Positions 1 through 17,400 of a stretch of DNA of 64,000 bases are shown one piece after another. The position numbers were made by a program, and so were the translations under genes. The notes under the pieces were generated by a model. That model was not told the origin of the DNA and did no database searches. It saw only the letters and a program-made list of their open reading frames with translations. The stretch lies in contig JACMZG010001863.1 of the NCBI GenBank assembly GCA_018340805.1, forward strand, positions 29,655,654 to 29,719,653. The letters run 5' to 3'. The DNA is from Microvelia longipes (taxonomy: Eukaryota; Arthropoda; Insecta; Hemiptera; Veliidae). Position 1 is the first letter of the stretch; each line of letters begins with the position of its first letter.

Positions 1-507
1 CTTGTCACCTAATTTTTTTATCAAATATTCAAAGAAAATAATTATGTCTTGTCAACTTACCCTTGATCATTCATTCTACAAGCCAAGTAAATCTACTGGC
101 ACTGTATCGGATGAAACTTGACACAATGACATAGTTTGTTGTGTTTTGAGTCAATAGGATCTTACTCTTAGTTATTAGTTCTACAAGATAGATAACTAAT
201 AAGATTTATAAATTTTTGTAGTACAGAAAATTGAAATTGACAACAATAATAAATAATAATAATAAACAAAATTATATAAATAAATCAAGTCCCTGCGAGT
301 CTAATGAGACCCCAACCAAATCTAGAACTAGCACTGCTCTAGAGACATATATGTTTAAAAAAAATATACCCAGTTTATTTGTTTGGTTTTTATATAATTG
401 CATTCTTTTTATTTTATTTTTTTAAGAGTAGATATAGAAGCAAAGTTGTAAAATGGGCAAGGCAGGTTTTTAACCATCTTAATTTATCTTTTTATGTATT
501 TTCATAG
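1..507. other. Intron sequence upstream of first visible TEP exon
   Basis: No coding signal is visible here. It is AT-rich and ends in a canonical acceptor (ttttcatag) at 507, so it is read as part of an intron of the thioester-protein gene. The exon carrying the thioester motif (GCGEQ in this family) should lie further upstream, outside the window. Confidence 0.7.
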
Positions 508-5625
<5,118 letters not shown>

Positions 5626-5676
5626 ATGGTACCAATAATTTTCAATAGGTATTAGAGAGTAATTTACAACTTAAAT

Positions 5677-5682
5677 AATAAA
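5677..5682 (+). terminator. Candidate TEP polyadenylation signal
   Basis: First AATAAA after the TEP stop codon, 52 bp downstream. In sequence this AT-rich such hexamers are common, so the choice is tentative. Confidence 0.35.
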
Positions 5683-5901
5683 TAATTTAATTACATCTCT
5701 TAGCACTCAGGTAACTAAATGCACCGAAAAATAGTTGGATCAAACACTGAGTATTATTTGATTTACCTAGAAGCTTTGTGCCAAATTATGGACTTACATC
5801 AATAATAACTAGTGCCCTGATCTACCTGGCTCATCGATCCAGGTCTTTTTTCTATTGACGTCACTGTACCCTCTCTTCCTAATAATATTATGAAAGACTA
5901 A

Positions 5902-6081
5902 GGCTCGTATTCAAAGACATTTTCCTTACCTAAACCTAACATTTTCCTTAAGGAGCCCTTAAGGAAAATGTTAGGTTTGCAGTTTAGGTAAGGAAAACGT
6001 TAGGTCTCCTAAAGGAAGCTTTAAGGGTTCCTTAAGGAAAATGTTAGGCTTAGGTAAGGAAAATGTCTTTGAATGCAGGCC
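5902..6081. mobile_element. MITE with 3-bp TAA duplication, PIF/Harbinger-like
   Basis: 180-bp hairpin element that starts ggctcgtattcaaagacat and ends in its inverse (atgtctttgaatgcaggcc). It is flanked by TAA on both sides (5899-5901, 6082-6084). The interior repeats ccttaaggaaaatgttagg several times in both orientations. A shorter relative lies at 31703-31783 with flanking TGA. TNA-type 3-bp duplications suggest PIF/Harbinger; there is no coding capacity. Confidence 0.8.
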
Positions 6082-7846
6082 TAAGACGTACCCCAAAATA
6101 GAATAAGTAGATAGATACCCATCTTGGGGTATCATTAAAGGGGGTCCAAAGTCACAATTTTTTCTCTGCGGGTCTGTGACTTCAAAATTGTCTAGTCTAG
6201 TCAGTAAAGTTATTAAGAATGTCTTTAATAATAAATTCTTAATAAAAACTGTCTATTTTTAATAATAAGTTAGTAGTTATTTTTTTAATGCTATTGTATC
6301 CATACGTTCCTCAATTCCTTTTCTTTGGTTACCTCTTATTTTAAAAGTTGTAGAAGACTAAATTAATTAATAAGTTAAAAGAATAGCAAACCAAGGTTGA
6401 TATGTTTACAAGCAATCATACTTAACAGTAAACTTTGTTTTGTTTACTAGATACAAACCACCAAATCCTTTGTTCACATATAAGAAAAATTATGAAAATA
6501 TATAGGAAATAAAAATATAGTACGATTATTCTTTAAAAATATATTTACAAATTTTACACCACTAATTCATATGTTTACTTAAATTACTTTGTAAAAAAGG
6601 TTTAAATTAATATTTAAAACTCAGCAATTGTAATTAGTACTAAAATATCATTTAAAAACTTTTCTCATGGTTACAAGTACCATGAGTTAAAGCTCTATAG
6701 TATTAATTTAACCTGTTTTAATTGAATTTTCAAACAAAAATATTTTGACATTGGAAGAAATTGTGATTTTTTTAATTTAAATTTTTGACTTTTTATTAAA
6801 ACAATTTTTATTTATTTATTCAGCGGAAGGTTTATTTGATAATGTGTAGATTTGTGTGACCTTAGAAATCCATTGATACAAAAGTGTAAATAAGAAGTAT
6901 GATGTATTACAAATTAAACTTATTAATTTCCAATCAAAATTTAAATTACAGAAGTAGGTTTCCAGAAGGCACATAAGTAAAGAAATTACCTTAAGATCTA
7001 AGTATGAAGTTTCAGTTAATTTAAAATACCATTCTTTCTTTTACTTTGCTAGAGCAACATTTGCTAGTCACTAATACATACTTAATCCCCCTTCCCTCTA
7101 TTTTTTTAAGTTTAATGTTGACATTTGTTTTTTCTTTTAAAATCAATCATCAAAATAATTACTCTTGAATTAACATTACAGTAATTGACTTTAACAACAA
7201 TCATACTCCAAGCTTTAATCATACAATTTTGTGATTGTATCCCTCACTACAAACATGCATTTTCAGAACAAATTTACACTTCTTTACAATTCAGCATTCA
7301 TACAAGTAATAATTATTGCCTGAACCAAAGAGTATAATAGGTATAGAATGTAGGAAGGTATATGAGAGCATTAGACAGAGGGTAGGATGTACTCGGTGCT
7401 GCTCTCTGGCAGCAGCTCTGGAACTAACCTTCCTTACCTTAATTTATTGTTATGAAATCATCTCTTTCTTTATTATCATTATAATGGTATGTGTATCTGC
7501 TTTAAGAGGTCATTATTATATAAAGAAAATATTTTAATAAATCAATAAAATGCCAGGAGTAATGTGCTAAAAATATAAGAGGAGCGCATTCTCGTAGTTG
7601 GCATAGTGAAACTAGCGCTCCTGTTAACTAGCAACAGAACTAACCTTTTTTAAAACTATAAATTCTAGGATCATTTTTCTTTATCTATATATTCTTCGGC
7701 CTGAACAAAGAACCTTTTTGTCCAAGGTATTTTAGATATAATATTTTTTGAGGTCATTTAAAAATAAAAATAACATTGTCTGATTTTGCAAGTAAGTATT
7801 ACAAAGATCAATGTTTGAAATAATAAAATTTAAAGTAACTAAAAAC

Positions 7847-10800
7847 TTAATTTGTTACTTGGTCATGATGAGGAAAGTCTAATTTTACATCTTCGTGCAT
7901 TCCTTCAACATCAACTTCTGATTCAGAAGCATTAAGCATGTTAAGCGTAACATCAGCGGATTTACCAAGAAGCCCACTGGTCGAGGGCTGCTCAGATCTT
8001 ACTCTACCTCCACTCACAGGTATCCCAGCTTCTTCAAATGCTTTCTTCTTTAATGTACCTCTGATTTGACTCCTGTAAACAATAAATAAAGTAGAACCTA
8101 ATAATCAAATCACGTACACGCATTTTACAGTATAAGTCAGACTTATATTGAAAGAGGCTTTGTCATTATACTTAAACATCAGTGGAGAGACTTGTTTTTT
8201 ATTTTTCCTTACATTGAAAGAGTTAACTAATAATGGAAAACTATAAAGAAGTGCTATTTTCAGCTCCTAGTTAATGAGATTTCAACTTGGTTTTATTGTT
8301 GCTACATTTTTTTTATTTTTCCTCATTTTTTTATTTGTTGTAAAAAGTAATTATTTTTATGAGAGGGAAGTTTAACCAATTTCTTAAGTGTTAAGAAACT
8401 ATAAGTGTTTGATGAAATTTAATTGAAAGTTTTAAAAAGACTTGCAGGGTCTACACCTGGTTTAAACATCAAATCATGTTTAAAAATTTTGATTATGTAA
8501 TAAGATTGGTTTAATGGTGTCACACATTTAGGCTTTACAATTGGCTGTGTAGCCTCCTTAACATTCTGTCTTATGCCAAGTTTTGTTTCGATTAAAGAGT
8601 AATTTTCTAATAAAAATTTGCTAAAAAATGTTTAATACTAAATTAATTGCCACTTAAAAAAAGGATAACATAAGAACACAATGATGTTGATTGACTGTAC
8701 GGCAGTTTTTGAAAGCGGAGAAGTGCAAATAGTGATAAACAATGTTAATTGTTTCGTAGACAGTTTAAAATAAACTGTCATGAAATATACCTCATGATCA
8801 TTTTCCCCTCTACTTTAAATCTTATTTTTTCAATTTAAAATTTTATAAATAATTTTTGTACAATTTTATTTTTTTAACTGTATTCAAACATGTTATGAAA
8901 TAAAACTCATTAGTCATATTCTAATGAAAATTCCCTAAAATTTAAAAAATGCAAATACTTTATTATTACCTCTATTTATAATAAACTTTAATTTAAAAAA
9001 ATAAATTAATATTGTTTATTCTCTATTTTCTGACGAATCATTAAATAAAATAGGAATACAGTGTACATAAAATATCATGTGAATAACAGTGCACATAATT
9101 CTAGTAAAATGTGGGAATTTTAGTAAAATTTACAACAAATAATTACATCAATTACACAAAACCTCAATATTTAACTTAGTAGTGATGAGTGGGCACAAAT
9201 GAGACAATGTGATATTGTTTTTATACAACTATATTTCACCCAATTTTGAGCATATTCATGTTACAAGTTTACACCGTTTAACACTGGTCTGTAGCCAGGT
9301 AAGCCCTCCCACTGAAAAAATCTTTATTAATTAATAAACATGTTATTAAATGTTAATTCAGTGGACTAGGCTAGCTATGAGCCTGATGTAACAACATATT
9401 GTATTATAATGTGCATTGCATACACCTATATAAATAAATGCCTTTCACAAGATATATAATATAATAAACTTAATCTTAAACTTAAAAAAGTAAGTTTTAC
9501 TAAATAAAATAAGTCTTACACTGTTCTCCGTTTAATGTTGTCACAAACTAGACTTAGATCTTCATTAAACTTAACAATGGCAGCTTGAAGCATGTCAATA
9601 TCTTCCTCAGTCCATTTACCCCTAAAGCAATTAAAATTAAACAAATTATGTGCAATTCTATTAGATATTCTAATAGATCAAGTTTTTCAAAAATGTATAA
9701 TGAAAAATAGTTAAATATTTAAATTGTCCATGTGGTGGAACCGAACCAGGGTCAATGAGGAATTTAACTTTAAAAACTTTATTTCTCTTTTTAGTAAATT
9801 ATCATCAAAAAATTACCCTTGTATTTTATTAATCAATTGAAGGTAAACATTTAGGGACTAATAAATTTTTTTTTTTTTAAATTGATCGCACTATCTCCAG
9901 TAATTTTTTAACTTATAAGAGTGGGATTAATGTGAAGAATCTATTCTATACATAATAATTGGACATTTAATGCTCAAGCTACCATTATTTAAAAGTTATT
10001 ATTATAATTAAAAAGTTAACTTTGGTTAATGTTTGTTTGTTGAGCAAACTATCTCCATTTTTCCACTTTAGATTATATGATGTTATGACTTTATAAGCTG
10101 CTCGTGAATTCTTTATTTCAAGATATACATTTGCAATAAGACTTTCTTCATTTTATCCATATAAAATTTATAAAAAAGGATGTTTTATTTTTTTTAAATA
10201 AAACCATTTCATTAAAAAATTATTCTTCAGGAATAATGATTAGTTAATAAAAAAATATTCAAAATTATTTTTAACAGAAAAATTATCAATAATCTTGAGT
10301 TTTGAAGGAAATTGTTATACAAAATTGGCAAACCATATATTTTTTAAATTTGCTATTGAAATGAATAAGTGAAATAAAAGTTCATAACAGGAATAATCTG
10401 TCTGATAATGACTAGCTGTCAGGGGCACAAAAATTTGGGGGGTGCGAAATTGAGTTTCTAGATGTCTAGATAACTTTTTTTTTAACTTCAACTTAAAAAA
10501 GTTTAAATTAAATTAGAGATAATTGTTATATAATTGAATTAATTTTTAAATAAATAAGAAAAAAAGTTATTTGTCAAAAATAAGATTGTCGAGATGCCTT
10601 ATCTCATTTTGAAATAATTAAGGTTATAACAAGAATATTGAAAGAAGCCATCTGACTAAGACCTTAAAATGATATATGTCAATCAATAAAATAAATAAGG
10701 TAAAGAGTGTGAACAGTACTTATTCTAGTATTTAACTCATAATTTAATATTGTAGTTTTAATTTTCTTGAAATGTTTACCCTATTTATTTTATTGATTGA

Positions 10801-13533
10801 CATATAAAATTCTGAGTTCTAAATTTAAAAAAAAATCAATATTCTTAGCATAGTGTTGTGGTGTGATAAACCTTCCTCTTAAACTTATGATTTCATCCTT
10901 TATTATTCACAAACACATACTGTCAAGACAGACAACTTTAAGAAAATCACCTAGGAGGTCATAAAAACACCTAAAACGTTTTTGGATTTTTTCGTAAACA
11001 ATAATTTTCCTATTTATACCAACGGTATAAATGAGGAAAAGTAAAAGTCATAAAACATTAAAAATGAGTTAAAATAGCACATTATAAAAATTCTGAAGAA
11101 GACAGAAAGCCAAAAAAGAAAAAAAATCAAAAAGCAGTCATTCAAGAAGGCAGGGGAGGATATAACAAGGTAAAGGACTACTTATCAACCAACAACTAAC
11201 TTAATATAAATATATAAAAATACAGAGAAATTTGCAGTATGAAATTTGTGTATTAGATTATTTTATAATAAATACTCCATTAGCATTTTCTAATAGGTGC
11301 TATTTTACTCTGCAGAACTAAAAATAATAGTTATGATTAGCTAACAGAAAACCAATTTTCGGTGAAGAAATAATTCTATAAGTTTACTTTGAACCCGCCG
11401 CTGAAGGAAATTATCATATACTAATAAGGCCTGTTAGACAGTTGGAGTAGACATTTTCCATGTTAAAATGAATTCACAATTTTTGATTTGGTCTGAAGAC
11501 CACTAGAATTGTTTCCTCAGAGGGTTATTGCACCTTTTGTAATAAATTTGCCCAACAGCAAGACTTAAGCTTTAATGAAGGTAGTCCAGATTCCCATTTA
11601 TTATAGTATGTGATGATCTAATAAATAAAATAATGCCAGTGTAGATCCTTGCTGCCCTTCAGGGGTAACCCATGCGGGAACCACCTCATGCGGTAGAGGC
11701 ATCATTTACACTTAGAGTGTAATCTAAAGTTGGCGATGATTTATTTGTACAATACTATTTTTTAAACTAAGAGCATAACCTGGGAACCCTAGACCTCCAG
11801 GATGTCAAAACATTGGGTCTTTCAGAATAAAGGTTGACTTAGGCTAAAAGGAAGTTAAAACAAAAAATGTATACAGTAAAATTGTGATTTATTATCATAA
11901 TAACAAAGTTACACTAAAAAAATAATATTTAAAAAGTTAATTGGCAAAAAACTGTATTATTTAAGAGAAATAATGGTTTTTCGAATAGGTTAACATATTA
12001 AATAAAATTCCTTCTCAAGTTATAGCATACCATTCTATCTCTATAGCAAAGAGAGACATTCAACAGGTTGTTGTATCCCATTTATATTTATTTTCTGAGA
12101 CTATAAAATAGACTTTAATTGTTACATAAATAAATATGCATAACGGACCCTGCCGTAACATCACGTCTTTATTAGCGAAGGTTCAAAAACAAAAAATATT
12201 CAGTAAAAAAGTTACACTAAACAAATAATATTTGAAAAGTTACTTAGTGAAAAATGGTATTAATTAAACGAAATAGTAATAATATTAGTACGTTAATGAT
12301 AAGAAAAAAATTTTCTTATATTGTTTAAAAAGAATAAATAGTACAGCAAAAAAGATATTTATTAAATACAATCACCTCTCGATGTAAATACAGGATATCG
12401 GGGGAGTGAACATGATTTCATCCCCCCTGTACTAGCTGTGAGGTTCTTACAGTGTATTTGACTAGCATACTCAACAATCCATGGATTTGGTATGCAGTAA
12501 TTAAAGCGATGTTGAATCATAGGGTGCATTCGCGACGCTCGAGCGCTCAGAGCGCTCGGGTCAGTGTGTTCAGTGGTGGAGGGGGATGGGGGGGACAAAA
12601 ATGACCCCACCATCGTACTGACCACACTTGGTCTCGCGAACGCGTTTTATTCAGGCTTGTGTGTACAGTTATTAGGTTATGTTGCTGTTGTTGTCATTTT
12701 TTCAAAAATTCAATAATTTAATTAAAAGTAAAACGTATAAATTAAAGAGAAACAGCAGAAACACAACAAAAACAGCACAGCACAGTACAATGTGAATATG
12801 AAGGCGAGATAAAATTTTGTATTTCCCGCTAAGAAGGTTTCAATTGAATAGGAGTGGGGAGAAGTGATCGAACTGAACCTGCCGAAAGCACGATTAGTAG
12901 GATCAGTCCCACCACTGCTATCCTGGCTTCCCGCTTCTTTTGGCTCCTCCCCCTTGTCACGCCTCTGAGCACAATCATGGTAACTAGAATACACCTCTTG
13001 TTCAGAACGCTCGAGCTTCGTGAATGCACCCATAGAATACTATTAAGAGGAAATTAATGAGTTAAAAGAATTCTGTGAGGAGAAGCGGAGTTATAGAAAT
13101 TACTCTTTATTTTAGATTCACTTAATTTATGCTCCTCACAATGGGAAAAATCCCACTAGTAATTTTTATAATGGAAATTTGCTAAAAAATATCATGTTAA
13201 TACCTATCAGCCATGTATATGCAAATTACACCAATAATAGGCCCAGGAACCTGAATTGTACTAATAACTCTCTATGACGAGAAACTCTACAGAAACTAGA
13301 TTAATGCAACCAGAATATTTACCCAGATGGTGAATCAGCAGAAGGATGAAGCTGTAAAGTGAGTTCTGCAAGTTTGTTAAATGCTGCTCCTGCAGCAGTA
13401 AATATTTCACCAACCTGAAGCACAAACAAACAATATCTACACATACACATTACTGCATCTAGTTGATAAAATATGCATCTCTAAAGAGCAAAGAACCAAA
13501 TAAAAATAAACGTACCTTAGTGGCAGAATTCAT
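7847..13533 (-). CDS. BAP18: Chromatin complexes subunit BAP18 (SANT domain), 4 exons
   Basis: Minus-strand exons in order are 13533-13516, 13414-13323, 9621-9520 and 8072-7847, all with GT-AG junctions (438 nt, 145 residues plus stop). The start MNSATKVGEIFTAAGAAFN matches the BAP18 N-terminus, followed by KLAELTLQLHPSADSPSG. A SANT/Myb-like segment follows at about residues 39-85 (KWTEEDIDMLQAAIVKFNED, DNIKRRTVSQIRGTLKKKAF). The tail is acidic (SADVTLNMLNASESEVDVEG), like the vertebrate ADVTLSALND tail. Known role in mammals: a reader-type accessory subunit of the NURF and MLL1/WDR5 chromatin complexes that recognises H3K4me3-bearing chromatin. The length is slightly below the human protein (about 170 residues). 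The first coding exon is only 18 nt. The 3.7-kb intron 9622-13322 carries repeats. The gene is divergent from myopic, 931 bp away. Confidence 0.93.
8073..9519. other. BAP18: BAP18 intron 3
   Basis: 1447 bp of AT-rich intron, bounded on the minus strand by donor gtaaga (9519-9514) and acceptor tttacag ending at 8073. No additional exon, RNA gene or clear mobile element was recognised. Confidence 0.75.
10925..11045 (+). repeat. Terminal fragment of the window's main dispersed repeat family
   Basis: Contains gacagacaactttaag, a caccta/gaggtcataaaaacacc segment, and the signature end ggtataaatgaggaaaagt. The same end occurs at 54676-55680, 17900, 40435-41110 and elsewhere. It lies in BAP18 intron 2 and no other part of the element is attached. 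Confidence 0.7.
12522..13031. mobile_element. 510-bp terminal-inverted-repeat element, possibly hAT-type
   Basis: The left end GGGTGCATTCGCGACGCTCG and right end (reverse complement) GGGTGCATTCACGAAGCTCG match over about 24 bp and continue AGCG. The element is clearly richer in GC than its surroundings. Terminal GGGTGCATTC and the size resemble non-autonomous hAT elements, but I could not define a clean 8-bp duplication, so the class is uncertain. Overlapping open frames on both strands show no family similarity. It lies within BAP18 intron 2. Confidence 0.68.
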
Positions 13534-14464
13534 CCTCTCATCAACAAATTCACAGCGAATAGAACAAGCAACGCATTTAACTTATCCAATCTATACTTTA
13601 ATATAATAAAGCTATTTAATACGACGAATTAAAGAACAAGGAATCATTTTCATGCTAACCGAATAAGAAATACATTACAAACAATAACCTCCTTCAAAAT
13701 AATGTAAATAACCGCGCGATTTTACACTCCTCAACGTCCGAAAATAAACATAAACAAGCGAACAATTCGTTAATTCCTCGAATTAATGCTTTATTTTTTT
13801 ACTAATAGATATCGCTGCAATCAAAATTTGAAAAGATATATCGATGACTAAAGTTATCGATATGTAAGTCGTTATTTAAAAACTCTGAGAAATGTCGATA
13901 TTTTCAGGCATCGAGAGATGAAATATATCGATAGTGTAGGGAAATTTATTTCTTAATCCTTATCAAACTGTAGAAAGCATAGAGATATATGCTAGAGGGG
14001 GCATAGCCTATCTTAATACATTGAGAGGCCTGAAACATTTTTAGTGGGGCTCTCAGGGGCTCTGTGTAACCTCATTGAAACTTCCTCCAAGAGGGAGGTA
14101 AGGTTATAATTAATCAATTTTTTCGGCTTCCCGCAGATTGCTTGTGTTGTGATTTGTATTTTAAACATTCTACTATATAATTTACTGTTTTTTTGTTCTG
14201 TTTATTTGAAGAAAATGATAATCGAATGTGGCCAGGTTACTTTTTCGATGTTTCAAAATTCAACCAATAGGGCCCCTCTAGTAATATATCTCTATGGTAG
14301 AAAGGGAATTTTTTGTTTAATTGGTAGCTATGCAGTGATCAAAAGTCATAACATCCTTTTTTTGTTACATTCTTTTTGCCTTAAAATTATGAAAATTGTA
14401 TTAAATTATTTAATTTTAACTTGATAAATTTAATTTATTGATTAGTTAGTGATTGAGTGTCAAA
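13534..14464. promoter_or_regulatory. Bidirectional BAP18/myopic promoter segment
   Basis: These 931 bp separate the two start codons (BAP18 ATG at 13533 on minus, myopic ATG at 14465 on plus), so both 5' UTRs and core promoters must lie here unless there are distant non-coding exons. The centre holds the DRE-like cluster. No TATA box in a convincing position was seen, which fits a housekeeping-type promoter. The segment 13990-14100 is somewhat GC-richer. Confidence 0.7.
13839..13933. promoter_or_regulatory. Cluster of DRE-like TATCGATA motifs
   Basis: Perfect 8-bp DRE palindromes TATCGATA occur at 13855-13862 and 13926-13933. One-mismatch relatives are TATCGATG at 13839-13846 and TGTCGATA at 13893-13900. 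This is four sites in 95 bp. In Drosophila TATCGATA is the DREF-binding core element of housekeeping and replication genes, and CGATA clusters also bind BEAF-32. Their position between two divergent housekeeping-type genes supports function; use in this species is inferred. Confidence 0.7.
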
Positions 14465-17400
14465 ATGGAAGCTGTGCCGAGACTGCCAATGTACTTCTTT
14501 GAGTTGAAAGTTAGCCCGGATCGTCCTCCTACTGAATTTAGTAAACTCAAACAGGTTTAGTGAAATTTTTGTGATTTTTCTCCTATTTGTGTTTAATTTT
14601 GTTATTTTCTTGTATTCTTTATCAACAGTCTATTGCCATTAAATGGCTCTTACTATTTACGCATTTGTCTTATGAATCATTCGTTTTCCTAATCCTATTA
14701 TGTAACTTTTACAGTATATTCGTGATTTGTACAACGAAGACCCAGAAACATATTCCACCGAAATAAGAAATTTAGAAACACTTAGAGCTCAGGCTGTCCA
14801 TCCAGTGAAAGATATAAATGGGTGCTCAATATTAAAGAAGTACTATTGCCAACTGCATTTCTTAGAAAGTCGTTTTCCATTGAGCAAGGATGGCCCAGTT
14901 TCATTCACTTGGTAAGGATTCTTTAATAAAAGTTACATTAAGGGTTTGCTAGCTTGTACAATCACTATGTTCTCACTGTGTAATAGGCGATCATACCACA
15001 TTCAATACACTCAGGTTCTTTCACTTCATTGGTTCTGAAGATTAAATGTGATAATATTATAATGTTACCCACTATAGTATGACAAACGGTTAAAATCAGT
15101 TGACAGCATGGAAAATTGTGCTAGGAACCATTGAGGTTGGCCTGATAAGAAATTGTGGGTGTGGTTCAACATCCAGGACTAATCTCATTGGCTCCCTCGC
15201 GTTATTTTCTCACGCTGTCAACTGATTTTATCAGTTTGTCATACTTAAAATATTTCCTCTTTTTGTGTGAAGGTCATGCTAAAGTTTAATAAGGGGCCTT
15301 CTGTCCTTTAGCCTCTACACAGCCTCTTGCTATGCGTTTAACACATTATATGTTAAATGATAATAATTTGAAAGGAAGAGAGTCAAGTAGCTAGCTATAT
15401 CAAAGGCACTATCATGACTTAATGTTTGGAGTTGAAGGAATAGCTAAATCTTCATTCTTTCTCTTAGACACACCTTCTCTTATCTAATTTTTGTTTTTTT
15501 AGATTATTTTCTTATCAGACAAAACATTCATTTTGACTTTAGGAAAACAAAATTGAGGAAATTCATCGCCTTTATAGACAAAGTTAAAATTCTCCACTTC
15601 CCACATTTTTTAAATTATTTCCAACTTATCCCAAATATCCATTAATGCCCTTAATCAAGAAATAATTAAGATGACTATCACTATGTGAACCTTTCTGTAT
15701 GGTATGTCCAGCCCATATAAACAGCTACCTCACTGATTTGTATATTCCTTTATGTGCTGCCTATTCTATTAGCATATTAAAATATTAAAAAAAAATATTG
15801 AGGAGAATCTTTTACTTTTCTGTTTTATATATTTCAATTGACGAATACCTATTCAATTATATAGAAAACCTAAACACCTAGATAGAATAAGATATTTGAT
15901 CATATAACCTTTAAATACTATTGCCTTTTATGGTTCGCACATTCTAGTTGGTGGGGTTGGATTCTTCCCTCATAGTTCTCACGGCCTACATAACTAGTGG
16001 ATGGAATGATATCTGCTGATTTAATATACCAACATTTTAATGTGATAAAAAAGTATTTATTTATGAATAAAATCTATCAGTATTTTTTCCCTTATTATTA
16101 TTATTTTTTTTTCTTTTTGCAGGAGGGATATTTACTCTGGAATTGTTTATACTGTAAATGATATAAAGTCTGAAATTGTAGCTATTTTATACAATATTGG
16201 GGCTCTTCATAGTCATATGGGAGCATCTGATGATCGTACTACACCAGAAGGTTTAAAAATGGCATGTACCCATTTTCAGTGTGCTGCATGGGCTTTTCAG
16301 GTAAATTAAAGTACCTTAAAATATAAAATTAAATAATAAATGGGTACAGGTTACATTGGGACTTTATTTTTTTTTAAAAAAACCTTTATTTTTTATATAT
16401 TCATATGTAATTAGTGTACAATTAATTATTTGATAGTAAGCCCTCCATTAATCTTGCGCCATGGAGGGTCAAAAAGGGCTTTTTTGTATAAGTTTAGATT
16501 TACTAAATTCTTCGTCATCTTTTCAGACTCACATTGAGATTTGACCTCACTTTAACACAAATTATAGAATAGGGGTCGAGCTTCAGACTCAAAAAGAACA
16601 TCTTATAGCCAAATGCTATTCTAAGTGGTGCCCTTTAAGCAATGACAATTCTGATGCTGTTTGACTCAAGTAATTCATCAAATGAATAAAATAAACACCT
16701 GTTTCAGGGTCTTTCCAGCCCATCAGGTTAATTTTTATATTGATTGGTTTCATTCACTATATGAAATGACTTGTAAGAATACTATTCTTATTATTATTTA
16801 GTGCATACTACACCTCAAGTTCTTACTTATTTATTTATTGTCACTAAATTTATTTTTCAGCATATCAAAGATAGCTTTCCTCAGCCTTCGGGAATGGATA
16901 TCTCACCTGACTTAATGCAGTTTATGTATCACCTATGTTTAGCCCAAGCACAGGAATGCATTCTTGAAAAAAGCATGACTGATAATCGCAAAGCCACTAT
17001 TAATGGTGTGTATACATTAAAGTAGTTACTTTATAAATATAACTTATTTTATTGGGAGTGACTTATAACAGAATTTGCTAAAGCTGACAAGAAAGTTGAA
17101 GGCAGAAGCTACTCTTTCTTCATTTATTTGCATTTATTTTCTTCATTTATTTATTTTCTTCATTTATTTACCTGACGAGCCAAATAGCTGAATAAATCTT
17201 TACACACAAACATTTAAACTTTTTAAAACAAATAGTCATTAATGTATTCAATATTGTTGAAGTATTGTTAGTTTCTGGTAAAACTGTTGTGATTTCCTCT
17301 TGCCTTATCAGTGTGAAGTTCATGAAATAACCAACTCCAATTATTTCTAATTTTCCTTATATTCTTTAAGTATTTAGGAAAGTATCATCCTACTTCAAAG

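Larger units (their letters stand above)
5626..7846. other. Convergent intergenic segment (TEP 3' end to BAP18 3' end)
   Basis: This AT-rich segment between two gene ends should hold both 3' UTRs. The only structured item found is the MITE at 5902-6081. A moderately GC-richer patch at 7370-7430 (ggtgctgctctctggcagc) and an imperfect hairpin near 7577-7622 (aggagcgc ... agcgctcct) have no assigned function. Confidence 0.6.

Noticed and set aside
12362..13057. Four overlapping frames on both strands in BAP18 intron 2
   Set aside because: They overlap the 510-bp TIR element and each other, have no recognisable domain, and are explained by its higher GC.
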